DNA from: Diaporthe sp. PMI_573
Taxonomy: Eukaryota; Ascomycota; Sordariomycetes; Diaporthales; Diaporthaceae
NCBI GenBank assembly: GCA_021399435.1
Contig: JAJTUP010000026.1
Coordinates: 558,001-622,000, forward strand
Direction: 5' to 3'
Length of the DNA stretch: 64,000 nt
The position numbers and the translations under genes were made by a program. Shown here piece by piece: positions 1 through 9,095 of the stretch. The notes beneath the pieces were generated by a model, which saw only the letters and a list, made by a program, of their open reading frames with translations, had not been told where the DNA came from and searched no databases. The number at the start of each line of letters is the position of its first letter. Within the stretch, counting starts at the first letter, position 1.

Positions 1-246
1 AACATCCCCTACGAGACGACCGACGCAGAGCTGAACCGCATCTTCCGCGAGCTGGACAATGTGACCGACGTGCGTGTGGCTGTTGACCGCACCACGGGAT
101 GGCCCCGTGGCTTCGCCCATGCTGATTTCGCGGACGTCGAGTCTTGCAAGGCGGCGAAGGAGAAGCTGGCGGGTACCACTATCGGTGGCCGGGAGCTGAG
201 ACTTGATTTCGCGTCTGAGGTCGTCAAGTCCAACAACAGGCGATAA
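1..246 (+). CDS. RRM-domain RNA-binding protein, C-terminal part (partial)
   Basis: The frame is open from the first base of the window to the TAA at 244-246, giving about 81 residues of the end of a longer protein. The fragment is almost a whole RNA recognition motif. It begins with an RNP2-like strand (NIPYE), and the RNP1-like segment RGFAHADF follows about 35 residues later, then the last helix and strand (GRELRLDFA). A short basic tail (KSNNRR) ends the protein. It presumably binds single-stranded RNA. The placement at the extreme C-terminus recalls nucleolin/Nsr1/Gar2-like proteins with tandem RRMs, but the N-terminal part that would decide this lies outside the window. The family is clear; the identity is not. 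Confidence 0.85.
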   Translation, partial: NIPYETTDAELNRIFRELDNVTDVRVAVDRTTGWPRGFAHADFADVESCKAAKEKLAGTTIGGRELRLDFASEVVKSNNRR

Positions 247-1456
247 AAGACGAAGAGGATGGAGCAAATGGTGGGCCCGGAGGGGATGCGACACAGAGTG
301 GAAGAGAACCGGGCAAGGCGGCAGCGCGGGTTGAGTGTGCTGCGTGAGACAGGATCGACCCTTTTAGCTATTTCCGGCGGGTATCGATAACAGTCGATTA
401 TCCAACGGGAGCAGCCTTCACCTTGAGTAAGAAGGCCGAGGAGGACGCAGCAGGGCAGAGTGCCCGCTCTGAGCGTGGCGGGGGAGCAGGTCCCGACACC
501 GAGTCGCGAGGCATCTTAAAATGTACGTGTAGAAAGCGCAGCTAGAATCTGGTGGGCGGCGTTCTCGGCGTCTCGTCGGGGATTTGCTACGGCGCTCTCA
601 GATTCATTTAGTGTACGAATCTCGAACGATAGAAGAAATCCCCACTTCTGAATTGTGCCAGATCGTCCATGGGAGTGGGCATGTGCCAGCTGCGTGGGAG
701 GTGGCTAGCTGCCCGCTTCTGAGCTCGAGGCCTTGACACGATCGGCACTCATCACCCATAATATACTATCACCACAACACAGCCACATGCTCGAACCGTG
801 CTGTACGCAACGTCATTGCGGAGCCTCTGTGGCCTTTTTCTTTTTACCTCCCACGCGGTTGTCCTATAGGAATTCGTCCTATGGGAGATTGTTCCTATGT
901 TAGGTTGGGCCGTTGGCACTTCCTCGGTGGTCCACTGCATAGATGCTATGGCCGAGTAGCGGACATTGGACTAAGGCTCGTGCTTGTAAATGTTAATTGT
1001 AATATAATGATCATGCCCGTACAGGTTCTTCAGGATGGTGTGTGATAGCCCAATTTACGCAGGGTTCATTGTAGACAGCGTCGGAAGCTCGCAAATGCCT
1101 CGGCAAGTTTATACTTCTAGCGCCGCTCGGCTGGGAGCCCTGGGAGCGTGGTTGGAAATCGGCTGTGGCCCACTTCCCCAAGTTTTGCCCCTCACATGTG
1201 CAGCCCAGCAAACAGGCAGGTTCCCCCCCCCCCGGCTGCTCCATCCCATCCCCTCGCCTCCGGACGACCTCAACTTACCCTCCGTCAATTCTACACAGTA
1301 TACGTCGTTGCGGGTAGGTGTCCTTCCACACTCATCCCACCCGCCCCTGCCTACGACACTACTTTCTCGCCCCCTCGCCCCCTCGCCCCGTCCCAGCGCG
1401 GCCGTCCGAGATCGACACCCACTACCTTCTGGGCAGAGGCACAAACCTACAACGCC
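247..1456. other. Intergenic region and probable PEX5 leader
   Basis: This stretch separates the RRM gene from PEX5. I see no gene. It contains a small cluster of a dispersed 15-bp-period repeat at 859-906 (separate entry). From about 1200 it becomes C/T-rich, as in promoters and leaders of expressed fungal genes. The PEX5 frame is open without a stop from 1148, so an N-terminal extension cannot be excluded by frame alone. Confidence 0.6.
859..906 (+). repeat. Degenerate 15-bp-period repeat, locus A
   Basis: Three successive units of about 15 bp can be read: TTGTCCTATAGGAAT, TCGTCCTATGGGAGA and TTGTTCCTATGTTAGG. The core TCCTATAGGA is palindromic. Similar arrays occur at 3590-3661 (opposite strand), 9714-9832 and 62081-62191. 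It is not linked to any coding frame. Confidence 0.6.
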
Positions 1457-3355
1457 ATGTCGTTCTTAGCAGGAGGAGCCGAGTGCTCAACCTCGAATCC
1501 CATCGGCCAGCTCAACAAGCATGCCCAGCAAGACAACAGCCTACAGCGGGACCGCTTCGTCAACAATGGGCCGGGCAGCTCTGCCCAGGGCTTCCGAACC
1601 AGCGCCGGCCCGAGCACCCCGGCTCTCGATGGCCAGATGAATGCCTTCATGCAACAGAACCCAAACATGCCCGAAATGGCCTTCGACCGCTTACAAAGGC
1701 CAGGGCCCGCTGGCGGTCAGATTCAGATCGATCCTCCTCATCAGGGTGTCCACCTGCGGGCACAGTCGGCGTCGCCGTCGTTTTCGCCCTCCTTCTCGCC
1801 AGACGAGTTTGCAAAGTTCCAGCAGGCAAATCGCTCCCTCGCCCAGAGGTCGAGCCCCGCGCCGCAACAGCAGTCGATGGCAGTGTCGACCTACCAACGA
1901 CCAATGATGGGTAGTGGGATCTACAGCCCCATGTCCTCTATGGGGATGATGCAACCGCCTGGCATGTATGGCGGCATGTCCATGTACTCCCAACAAGCTC
2001 CAGTTCAGGCCGACGCCAAGGGGAAGGGGAAGGCAGTCGAGCCCGAGGAGTCAACACAGGAGCTACAGAAGAAATTCGAGGAGCAGTTCAACCTGCACGA
2101 CGAAACCGAGGACGGTGTTGAGGAAATAGAGCGCGAGCTTAACACGATGGACGAAAGGCTGATGGAGTCCGAGACGGGCTTCGGGGACTTCGAGTCGATA
2201 TGGAAGGGTATCCAAGACAACGAGGCCGCCATGCGAGACATGCCGGAGCAGGACCTCGACATCAAGTGGGGTGATGGTCTAGATTCGTGGAACCCGAGCC
2301 GAGGCATGTCCGCAGACCCCTTGATCGAGGACTACTTGTTCGAGGAGGACAACCTGTTCAAAGACCAGGCGAACCCCTTTGAGGAGGGTGTACGGATCAT
2401 GGACGAAGGTGGCAACCTATCCTTGGCCGCGCTGGCCTTTGAGGCTGCCGTTCAAAAAGATGCATCGCACATCGAGGCTTGGGCTCGACTAGGCGCAGCA
2501 CAATCGCAGAACGAGAAGGAAGACGCCGCCCTCCGCGCGTACCAACGCGTGCTGCAGCTTGACCCCAACAACCTGGATGCCCTCATGGGCCTCGCGGTAT
2601 CATACACTAATGAAGGCTATGACAGCACAGCGTACCGCACGCTAGAGCGCTGGCTATCGGTCAAGTACCCACAAGTGATCTCCCCAGACAAGCTGTCTGA
2701 CCCGGCAGACATGGGGTTCACCGATCGCGCAGACCTGCATTCCAAGGTAACCGACCTGTTCATACAGGCGGCTCAGCACGCCCCCGACGGCGAGCACATG
2801 GACCCAGATGTTCAGGTCGGGCTGGGTGTGCTATTTTACGGCAGCGAGGATTTTGAAAAGGCGGTTGACTGCTTCGAGGCCGCCCTAAGGAGCAGCGAGC
2901 TTGGCATAGCAAACCAGCGGAACCAGCGGCACCTCCTCTGGAACCGTCTCGGCGCGACGCTGGCCAACAGCGGGCAGAGCGAGCAGGCCATCCACGCCTA
3001 TGAGCAGGCTCTGGTACTGCGGCCCAACTTTGTCCGCGCGCGGTACAATCTGGGCGTCAGCTGCATGAACATCGGCTGCTACGAACAAGCGGCCGGCCAC
3101 CTGCTGTCGGCGCTCGACATGCACAAAATGGTGGAGAAGGCCGGGCGCGAGAAGGCCAGGGAGCTGCTCAGCGGCACCGGCGACGGCGGCGACGTAAGTG
3201 AGGACCACCTCGACCGCATGACGACGCAGAACAGGAGCACCACGCTTTACGACACGCTGCGGAGGGTGTTCACGCTAATGAGTCGGCGCGACCTGAGCGA
3301 GAAGGTCGTTTTCGGGGTCGACCCGGACGTCTTCCGCCCCGAGTTTGAGTTTTAA
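1457..3355 (+). CDS. PEX5: Peroxisomal targeting signal 1 receptor PEX5
   Basis: This single-exon gene encodes 632 residues. The protein is the cycling cytosolic receptor that binds C-terminal SKL-type signals and carries matrix enzymes to the peroxisomal docking complex. The start at 1457 gives the family N-terminus MSFLAGGAECS, with the conserved cysteine at position 10 that is monoubiquitinated for receptor recycling. Residues of roughly 30-200 are low complexity (Pro, Met, Gln, Ser). An acidic region with three tryptophans (ESIWKG, KWGDG, SWNPS) precedes the repeats. Tetratricopeptide repeats run from about residue 322 to 600, including FEAAVQKDASHIEAWARLG, YQRVLQLDPNNLDALMGLA and YEQALVLRPNFVRARYNLG; they form the PTS1 pocket. 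I find no canonical W-x3-F/Y motif before the TPRs, which is odd for PEX5. A hydratase ending in SKL lies at 15586-16585. Confidence 0.95.
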   Translation: MSFLAGGAECSTSNPIGQLNKHAQQDNSLQRDRFVNNGPGSSAQGFRTSAGPSTPALDGQMNAFMQQNPNMPEMAFDRLQRPGPAGGQIQIDPPHQGVHLRAQSASPSFSPSFSPDEFAKFQQANRSLAQRSSPAPQQQSMAVSTYQRPMMGSGIYSPMSSMGMMQPPGMYGGMSMYSQQAPVQADAKGKGKAVEPEESTQELQKKFEEQFNLHDETEDGVEEIERELNTMDERLMESETGFGDFESIWKGIQDNEAAMRDMPEQDLDIKWGDGLDSWNPSRGMSADPLIEDYLFEEDNLFKDQANPFEEGVRIMDEGGNLSLAALAFEAAVQKDASHIEAWARLGAAQSQNEKEDAALRAYQRVLQLDPNNLDALMGLAVSYTNEGYDSTAYRTLERWLSVKYPQVISPDKLSDPADMGFTDRADLHSKVTDLFIQAAQHAPDGEHMDPDVQVGLGVLFYGSEDFEKAVDCFEAALRSSELGIANQRNQRHLLWNRLGATLANSGQSEQAIHAYEQALVLRPNFVRARYNLGVSCMNIGCYEQAAGHLLSALDMHKMVEKAGREKARELLSGTGDGGDVSEDHLDRMTTQNRSTTLYDTLRRVFTLMSRRDLSEKVVFGVDPDVFRPEFEF

Positions 3356-3910
3356 GTGGTCTGTGTACACTTTTGTACATCTATAAGTATCAACCAGATT
3401 CCAGTCAAGCGCTTTCTCAAGCAAGCAGAGCAAGCAAGCAAGGAAGGAAGAAAGACAGAGCGAGCATGTGATTAGTACCGTGACGAACTTAGTTGACCTC
3501 GCCTTCCAGGCGGCTTCCACACCCCTTGTGCCTTCGGCCACAGCATCTGTATGTAGTGGACCACCTGGGCAATGCTCATTGCCTGCCCTCTTGTGGGGGT
3601 AATCCCCCATAGAATAACCTCCTCTGGGACAACATCCCGTGGAATAACCATATAGACGGTAATTAAGGGCTCTGCAATGCCATTTTTGTATTTTTCAGAA
3701 CGTGGCTGTGTTGCTGTGATAATACATGCGATGAACTGTCATTGATGGACGCTCACCATCATGTGTCATGTTACCTCTCCCCGGTGGCAAAACGCGGTAA
3801 CGGTCGTGAGCCTCCCTCAACAAGGTCCATGGGGACATATGTAGGAGCAATGAACCAAGGTAAAGCACGTACCACCGTCGTCGTGCGCTATGACGGGCAA
3901 TGCCACCGCA
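3356..3910. other. Convergent intergenic region
   Basis: PEX5 (+) and the Rex1-type gene (-) end tail to tail here. No gene is visible. A minus-strand copy of the dispersed repeat lies at 3590-3661. A purine-rich AAGCAAGCAAGGAAGG-like run occurs near 3420-3455. Confidence 0.6.
3590..3661 (-). repeat. Degenerate 15-bp-period repeat, locus B
   Basis: Read on the minus strand this shows units TTATTCCACGGGATG, TTGTCCCAGAGGAGG and TTATTCTATGGGGGA. The 16-mer TATTCCACGGGATGTT (3631-3646, minus) is found exactly, on the plus strand, in locus C at 9755-9770. That makes chance similarity unlikely. Confidence 0.65.
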
Positions 3911-6118
3911 TCATTTGACACCAATAAATGCAATGCCGTTCCTGGCCCTCTGTGCCGCCTTCTTGAGGGCCTGCTCCTCGCGGTCCGTCCACTTGACGCT
4001 CAGCTGGTCCCACTTAGACCCGGGCGTGTTGTACTCGCGCTTCCACTGGGCGTGCATGGCCTGCAGCCTGCTCATCTCGCGCGGATCGCCGCTGCCGCTG
4101 AGCACGATGAAGGCCGTGCAAGGCGGGAGTGCGTCATGGATGCGCGTCAACCTCTCTGCCAGGCTGCTGAGGCAGGCCTCGAGGACTGACTTCTCCCCGC
4201 TCGAGGTCCCGGAAACGGTGGGCTTCTGCTCCGGCACCGCCAGGCTGTTCATGTCGAGGACAGCTTTGGTGAAAACGGAATCCTTGGGATCCGCGCTCTG
4301 GCTTGTCGCGAATGGGTTGTTCTTCGTGGCGGCGTGCGCTTCCTCCAGCTCCTTGGGGGGCCCCGCGGCATCGTCGGCGTCCGTCTTGGCGCGGTTCCAC
4401 CAGCCCTGCAGGGCTTCGAGCTCACGCATCCTCGCCCAGACGAAGTCCACTCCTCCGCCCTTTACCACCGCACCGTCCGGGTCACCCCTCACCGCGCGGA
4501 GCACCTTCTCCTCCACGTCAGCGTCGCTGCTGCAGCCGTCCAGCACGATTTCCGCCATGTTGGCAACACTGCGCTTGGCATCGCCCCAGTCGACGGCCGC
4601 AGTGGACTTGCCTGTCGGAGCGGCCACGTTGCCGCCTTGGGCTTTGTAGCTGACGCCAGCGCGGGCGAGCCGCTTGAAGAGGTTCTCGCCGGATGCCTCC
4701 CCTGCAGCCCACGCCTTGCCCTTCTCGCACTTCTTCTTCACCAGATCTAAGCACGTCCTGGCGTCCTCGATGCTGTCATGGCCGCTGCTAGTGTTGTCAC
4801 CCTTTTGCACCTCGCGGTTGAGGTATTTTTGGGCGAGCCATTTCAGGGAATGCTTGAACGGTTGGCCTTTGGGGTGGGGGAACATGACTGAGGTATCAGC
4901 GATGAAGGGGTGTGTCATCTTGAGAGCTTTCATATCTGAGTCGAGAGAGTGGCCGACGAGTATCGTCCGTGGTGTTATTAGGGCGACCAGGCGTTCTTGT
5001 ATGTCAGTCAGGGTTGTCGTCACTGGGTCGAGCATCTCCTGGGTGATGCCTGAGAACCTCGTCACATAGTCTGTGATGGGCTTTTCTGGCTTGACGAGTT
5101 CGTCGAGCACTACTGTGCCGTCCCAATTGACAACACTGATCCGTGTGAGCGAGAATTCCTTCTCTCCGGTCATGCACATCTCACAGTCGATGGCCAAGAC
5201 ATCCCGGCCGGCGGTGACGCTGCCATGCTGTATTTCGTTCTCAGGGACGTCGCCGTCCTCGAATATGTCAACCTCGGTGTGAGTCCATCCTTCCGGGTCT
5301 GTGAAGGCTTCCTGCTGCTGTTTTGGCAGTAAACAGGGGTGCATGGAAAACCCATTTTCAACGTATTGCTCTGGCGTTAAAATGAACTCGGTGATGCGAG
5401 TCCTCACATTCTGCCAGCCCTGTGGATCTCTTACCGGCTTGGGCCCCTTCTTCCCCTTGTCCTCAGCAGCTTTTGGAGCAGGTGCCGTAAGGAAGGTGAC
5501 GATGGGAGAGTGCAAACGACCCTGTTTGTCGTCCCCAGTGGCTCTCACCGGCCAGAGGTGTGGGAACATGCGGGCAAAAGGCTTGAGAGCTCCTGGCAGC
5601 TTTTCCTCCGAGAGAGGGCGCGGGTAGTAATCATCCGGTGATGTGACCAGTCGCTCGACCGCTTGGGCGGGCGTCTTGGTGTTATAGACGGAGAAATCCA
5701 CGTTCTGCTTGAACATTGCCTCCTCCAACCCAGGTACAAGTACAGTAACGATCTTCCTGAACTGTGGCCTGTGCTTAACCGAAACCCATTGAGGAGCTGT
5801 GCCATCGGCCATAATATACAGGACGAGGTCTCTCAACTGATTGAGGTTGACCTTGGACTGGAGCCTCGCTTGGTTTGAGAAAGTGATGGACGGATAGTTC
5901 GATCCGTCTGGCTTGGGTGTCTTCTTAGATTTTTTGGAGGGGCGACGCTCGACGATCTGCCAGTCACCACCACCGCTCTCATCTTGTTGCCCGTCATCGG
6001 CCCTTGGCCGTTTTACACCGGCACTAGATTCGCTGTTTGATGAGGCAGAGGCAGTGTCCCGAAGTCTGGCGGCGGCGGGCGACTCGGCGGCGGAGCCATT
6101 GGCCATGATCTCATCCAT
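3911..6118 (-). CDS. REX1: RNA exonuclease, Rex1-type (DEDDh 3'-5' exonuclease)
   Basis: This single-exon gene encodes 735 residues from ATG at 6118 (MDEIMANG). The DEDDh exonuclease domain lies at about residues 305-465. The acidic pair D311/E313 sits in AIDCEM, D395 in GHSLDSDMKAL, and H447 and D452 in GHDSIEDA, so all five catalytic residues are present. In yeast, Rex1/Rnh70 trims 3' ends of 5S rRNA, 5.8S precursors and tRNAs in the nucleus; the same role is inferred here. The first 60 residues are Ser/Ala-rich, and a basic patch (RRPSKKSKKTPK) just after them looks like a nuclear signal. A longer frame opens at 6286, but its extra 56 residues are low complexity from the GGCA-repeat leader, so I prefer 6118. 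Rex3 is the main alternative identity. Confidence 0.88.
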   Translation of the reverse strand: MDEIMANGSAAESPAAARLRDTASASSNSESSAGVKRPRADDGQQDESGGGDWQIVERRPSKKSKKTPKPDGSNYPSITFSNQARLQSKVNLNQLRDLVLYIMADGTAPQWVSVKHRPQFRKIVTVLVPGLEEAMFKQNVDFSVYNTKTPAQAVERLVTSPDDYYPRPLSEEKLPGALKPFARMFPHLWPVRATGDDKQGRLHSPIVTFLTAPAPKAAEDKGKKGPKPVRDPQGWQNVRTRITEFILTPEQYVENGFSMHPCLLPKQQQEAFTDPEGWTHTEVDIFEDGDVPENEIQHGSVTAGRDVLAIDCEMCMTGEKEFSLTRISVVNWDGTVVLDELVKPEKPITDYVTRFSGITQEMLDPVTTTLTDIQERLVALITPRTILVGHSLDSDMKALKMTHPFIADTSVMFPHPKGQPFKHSLKWLAQKYLNREVQKGDNTSSGHDSIEDARTCLDLVKKKCEKGKAWAAGEASGENLFKRLARAGVSYKAQGGNVAAPTGKSTAAVDWGDAKRSVANMAEIVLDGCSSDADVEEKVLRAVRGDPDGAVVKGGGVDFVWARMRELEALQGWWNRAKTDADDAAGPPKELEEAHAATKNNPFATSQSADPKDSVFTKAVLDMNSLAVPEQKPTVSGTSSGEKSVLEACLSSLAERLTRIHDALPPCTAFIVLSGSGDPREMSRLQAMHAQWKREYNTPGSKWDQLSVKWTDREEQALKKAAQRARNGIAFIGVK

Positions 6119-6927
6119 GATGAAGGACGATGAATGGATCTTGGGTTGGTTGATGGCGCTGCATTCAAGTACGCGCACGCAGCGTGGTCCAGACGCACGA
6201 GAGTCGCGTGAGCTGGCGATGAGTGGTGGACGAGGGTGGTGAGAGGTAGGCAGGCAGGCAGGCAGGCAGCTTTTGGAGTCGCCCAAAAAAGTCGACTTAT
6301 CTTATCGTATTGATCGGTTGCTGCATGATCTACTGTGTACAGGGGCCTTCTTCTGAAGCGCAGGGGTTCTGCTGCCCTGTTCGGCAAGTGGGCGTGCCTT
6401 AAGCTTCCGCGCATGCAGTGAATCTGGAACCCCGTGGGGAAACTGGGCCAGGATGTTCAAGTAACACCACCTACCTAGGTAACCTCGTTGCTTACTACAA
6501 AACATTTCCCATAAACCATTGCATCTTCTTGAGGCCATAGTCACTGCTGGTTCGCCCGGAGACTTGGGCAAGGGACAGTTCAATACATCTTCAGAACGGG
6601 CAGAACTACCTAGGTACCTAGAAACCCTTGGATGGACTGTATGCCAATCTAAGCCAGTGCACGAGGGAAGCAGCCACGGAGTATGGTCTCAATGACAGAG
6701 TACAACTTGACCGACACTTCCTGATCTCTCCGACTCAACCACCAGTCTCTACGACATCACCACCCCACCCTTCGGAGAATCCATGTAAGCCTGGGTGCAG
6801 ATTATGTTCCATCATATGCCTGGTAATCGCTTATGTACCTAGTGTCTAGTTGTTTTAGACTCTGCTACCAAGGCACAGCTGCTGGAATGCGAGCCTATAA
6901 TCCACGTCCAGGATTGAATTGGCAAGC
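6119..6927. other. Upstream region of the Rex1-type gene
   Basis: No gene is visible. A (GGCA)n run at about 6248-6270 lies in the presumed leader of the Rex1-type gene. Two copies of a CTACCTAGGTA-type palindrome occur at 6471-6483 and 6606-6621; similar CCTAGGTA/TACCTACC strings recur elsewhere in the window. Confidence 0.5.
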
Positions 6928-7083
6928 TTAGGTGCAAATGCCATTGTCGAAGTTGCAGGTTCCAGAACAACGGTCGCTGTGAAAGGTGCAAACCCTGCCA
7001 TCCGTGTTGCAATCAGCTTGCGCGGCAGTCAAGAAAGCGATGTGCGCGAGGGTGAGGAAGATAGCGGTGGTCATGAACTGCAT
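6928..7083 (-). CDS. Small secreted cysteine-rich protein (unknown)
   Basis: A 51-residue protein is read from ATG at 7083 to TAA at 6928-6930. Residues 1-23 form a convincing signal peptide: MQF, a long hydrophobic core (TTAIFLTLAHIAFLTA) and an AQA cleavage site. The mature part is only about 28 residues and holds five cysteines spaced C-x6-C-x6-C-x3-C-x6-C. The spacing resembles six-cysteine knottin peptides but lacks one cysteine, an arginine standing where the adjacent pair would be expected. A TATA-like run (minus strand, 7190-7181) lies about 100 nt upstream of the ATG, supporting expression. The frame extends upstream to 7167, which would bury the signal peptide, so I reject that start. 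It may be a secreted effector-like, antimicrobial or signalling peptide; no function is assigned. Confidence 0.6.
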   Translation of the reverse strand: MQFMTTAIFLTLAHIAFLTAAQADCNTDGRVCTFHSDRCSGTCNFDNGICT

Positions 7084-7180
7084 CTTGTCGATTTGGAAGA
7101 TCAAGCAGGCGTCAAATGACGGGTATGAGAGGTTCTGAAGATACAGCATCGCCCGTGAGGTCGACACTCTCCTCTAGGTC

Positions 7181-7190
7181 ATATATATTT
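7181..7190 (-). promoter_or_regulatory. TATA-like element for the small secreted protein gene
   Basis: On the minus strand the sequence AAATATATAT stands about 100 nt upstream of the ATG at 7083 in otherwise mixed sequence. Position and composition fit a TATA box; this is inference only. Confidence 0.4.
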
Positions 7191-7377
7191 AGAGCCCACA
7201 TTTGTCTCCACTTCCAATGATCCTCTTCATTCTGCTGCTGACAGCTACCTTGTGCGAGGTCGAATGAGGTGTATTCGGGCCTGATCTATGCCAGATGGGC
7301 GGGCAAAGCCCGCCCTGGTCTCGATGGTTTAAATAGGTGGTCTGGCAAGTGAACACCGCCATTTATACATACCTACC

Positions 7378-9095
7378 TCAGTCGACCTTGTCAACCTCCA
7401 AGATGGGCTCGTCCGTCTCGAAGTCTCCTCTCATGATCTCAACAGCAAACCCGGAGAGGTCCTCAATCGGCTGGAGGATCTGCTCCTTGAAGTACTTTGT
7501 GCCAGCCTCGTCCCTACTCCCTGCCCAGCCCCGCAGCAGCCCGGCCTGCTTCTCTCGGCCGGGAAGGCTCGCGATGTCCTTCAGCATGCTCCTGGCCAGG
7601 TCGAGTATCTCCCACTCGTCCGTCTGTGCCACGGGGCCGTTCTTCTCCACCATCAGGGCCAGCGCCTCACACATGGCCACCTGATCCGCCTGGAGCAGGC
7701 ATACCATCACCCGCTCGTCGGTGACCTCGGTAAGCGCCTCCATCGCCGACGGCGGGGCGGTGTTGGTCAGGGTCTTGGCGATCACCATGAGGCCCTTTAG
7801 CCTTCTCTCCTTGAAGGGTGCCGGGTACTTGTAAGGCGCGCAGTTGAGCGCCGCGAAGCATGCGACCGAGAGCGCGTGCGCGTAGCTCCCTGTCTCCGTG
7901 TAGTACATGATGGCATGTTCGACCGTCAGCCCCAGCGGCTCCAGCGCCCACATTCCGGCCTGAATGAGAGGCTGGCACTGGCGCCACTGATGTTTGAGCA
8001 CCATGAGCCTCTCCTCGGTGGTTGTGGGGCCCCGTGACCTCTCCGGGGTCTGGCAGGCGACGTAGATCTCGTCGATGCCGTCCTTGAGCTCCTGGAGCTC
8101 CTTTTTGGACGTCGGCGGGCTGATGGCGGGCCTTCGGAGCCTCTCAAGGTTTGGAACCAGGCTAAAAGAGTTGAGGGGAATGACTGGTGATTTCTGGCAG
8201 ACATCGTAGACTGTCAGGTCGTCTTTGCACCGTGGACAGGTGCACTCAAAGTGGTACAACGCCAGACCGAGCTGTCGGAAGAGTTTTGGTTTCGTGAAGT
8301 CGATGTATGATATGTCTATCTCGTCGCCCTCTTTGATCGGCAACTCAGCCTTCAGGAATGCCTTGCGCTTGAGGAAGTTGACATTCGCGTTGGGCACGCA
8401 GGAGTGGTTCACCATGGCCAATGTAGGGTGCAGGAATATGCCGGCTTGCCCAGTATCCACGTCGGTCCGGTCGAACGAGTTCGTCTGGAGCTTGCACAGA
8501 ATATCTCGTGCGAGGTGGAGCTGCTCGTCCTCCTCTTTCCTGCCCGCGTACGTCATGCCGCCATAAGCCTGGAGACTGATATCCTTCCAGATGTCCTCCC
8601 TGGCCTTGAATTTCTGCAGGTTACTCTCCAGCGCCCCGAAGGCGCTCCTCAGGTCCGCATCATCATCCCACCGCAGTAAGACCTGGAGGAGAGCACGAAC
8701 AGGAGTGGGCAGCCAGTCCTGGTCAACTGATTCCTTGACCTTGCGAAAGCTCTTGCACTCCTGCTTGTGGATGAAGCCCCAGTGTCTTTTTTGACATTCG
8801 GTGCCACAATACGATACGGCTCTGCAAGCAGTGCACGCTTTTGTCGGCACGTTATGTGCGAGACAATTGCTGCAGACCGTCTTAGCAGACGGACCGTTGG
8901 GAAGTGCTAAGGCGCGTTAGCAGTTGTGGGGAGGACGGGATGCGAGAGCCGGTTCTCACCTAGGATCGGGTCTGCGAACGTCGTGATGAGCTCCCCTGGC
9001 GCGAACGACTTGGTAGCATATAGGCCACGGCCAGCAGCCCCCGAGCCTTTGCTCCCGCGGACCTCTACGTTGGGATGAGAGGAGACAGATGCCAT
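7378..9095 (-). CDS. SET and MYND domain protein (SMYD-like lysine methyltransferase)
   Basis: Two exons (9095-8960 and 8906-7378) flank a 53-bp intron (8907-8959, GTGAG...CTAAC...TTAG) and give 554 residues. The N-terminal half of the SET fold (about residues 8-45, GRGLYATKSFAPGELI) precedes the MYND zinc finger, whose ligands are C57/C60, C70/C73, C79/C83 and H92/C96. The SET domain resumes after it, with the hallmark NHSCVPNANVNF and GDEIDISYIDFTKPKLFRQ. A post-SET cysteine cluster (FECTCPRCKDD) follows, then a helical C-terminal half. This split-SET order is that of SMYD proteins, which methylate lysines of histones or other proteins with S-adenosylmethionine. The intron is needed to supply the first two MYND cysteines. 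The substrate cannot be predicted. Confidence 0.9.
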
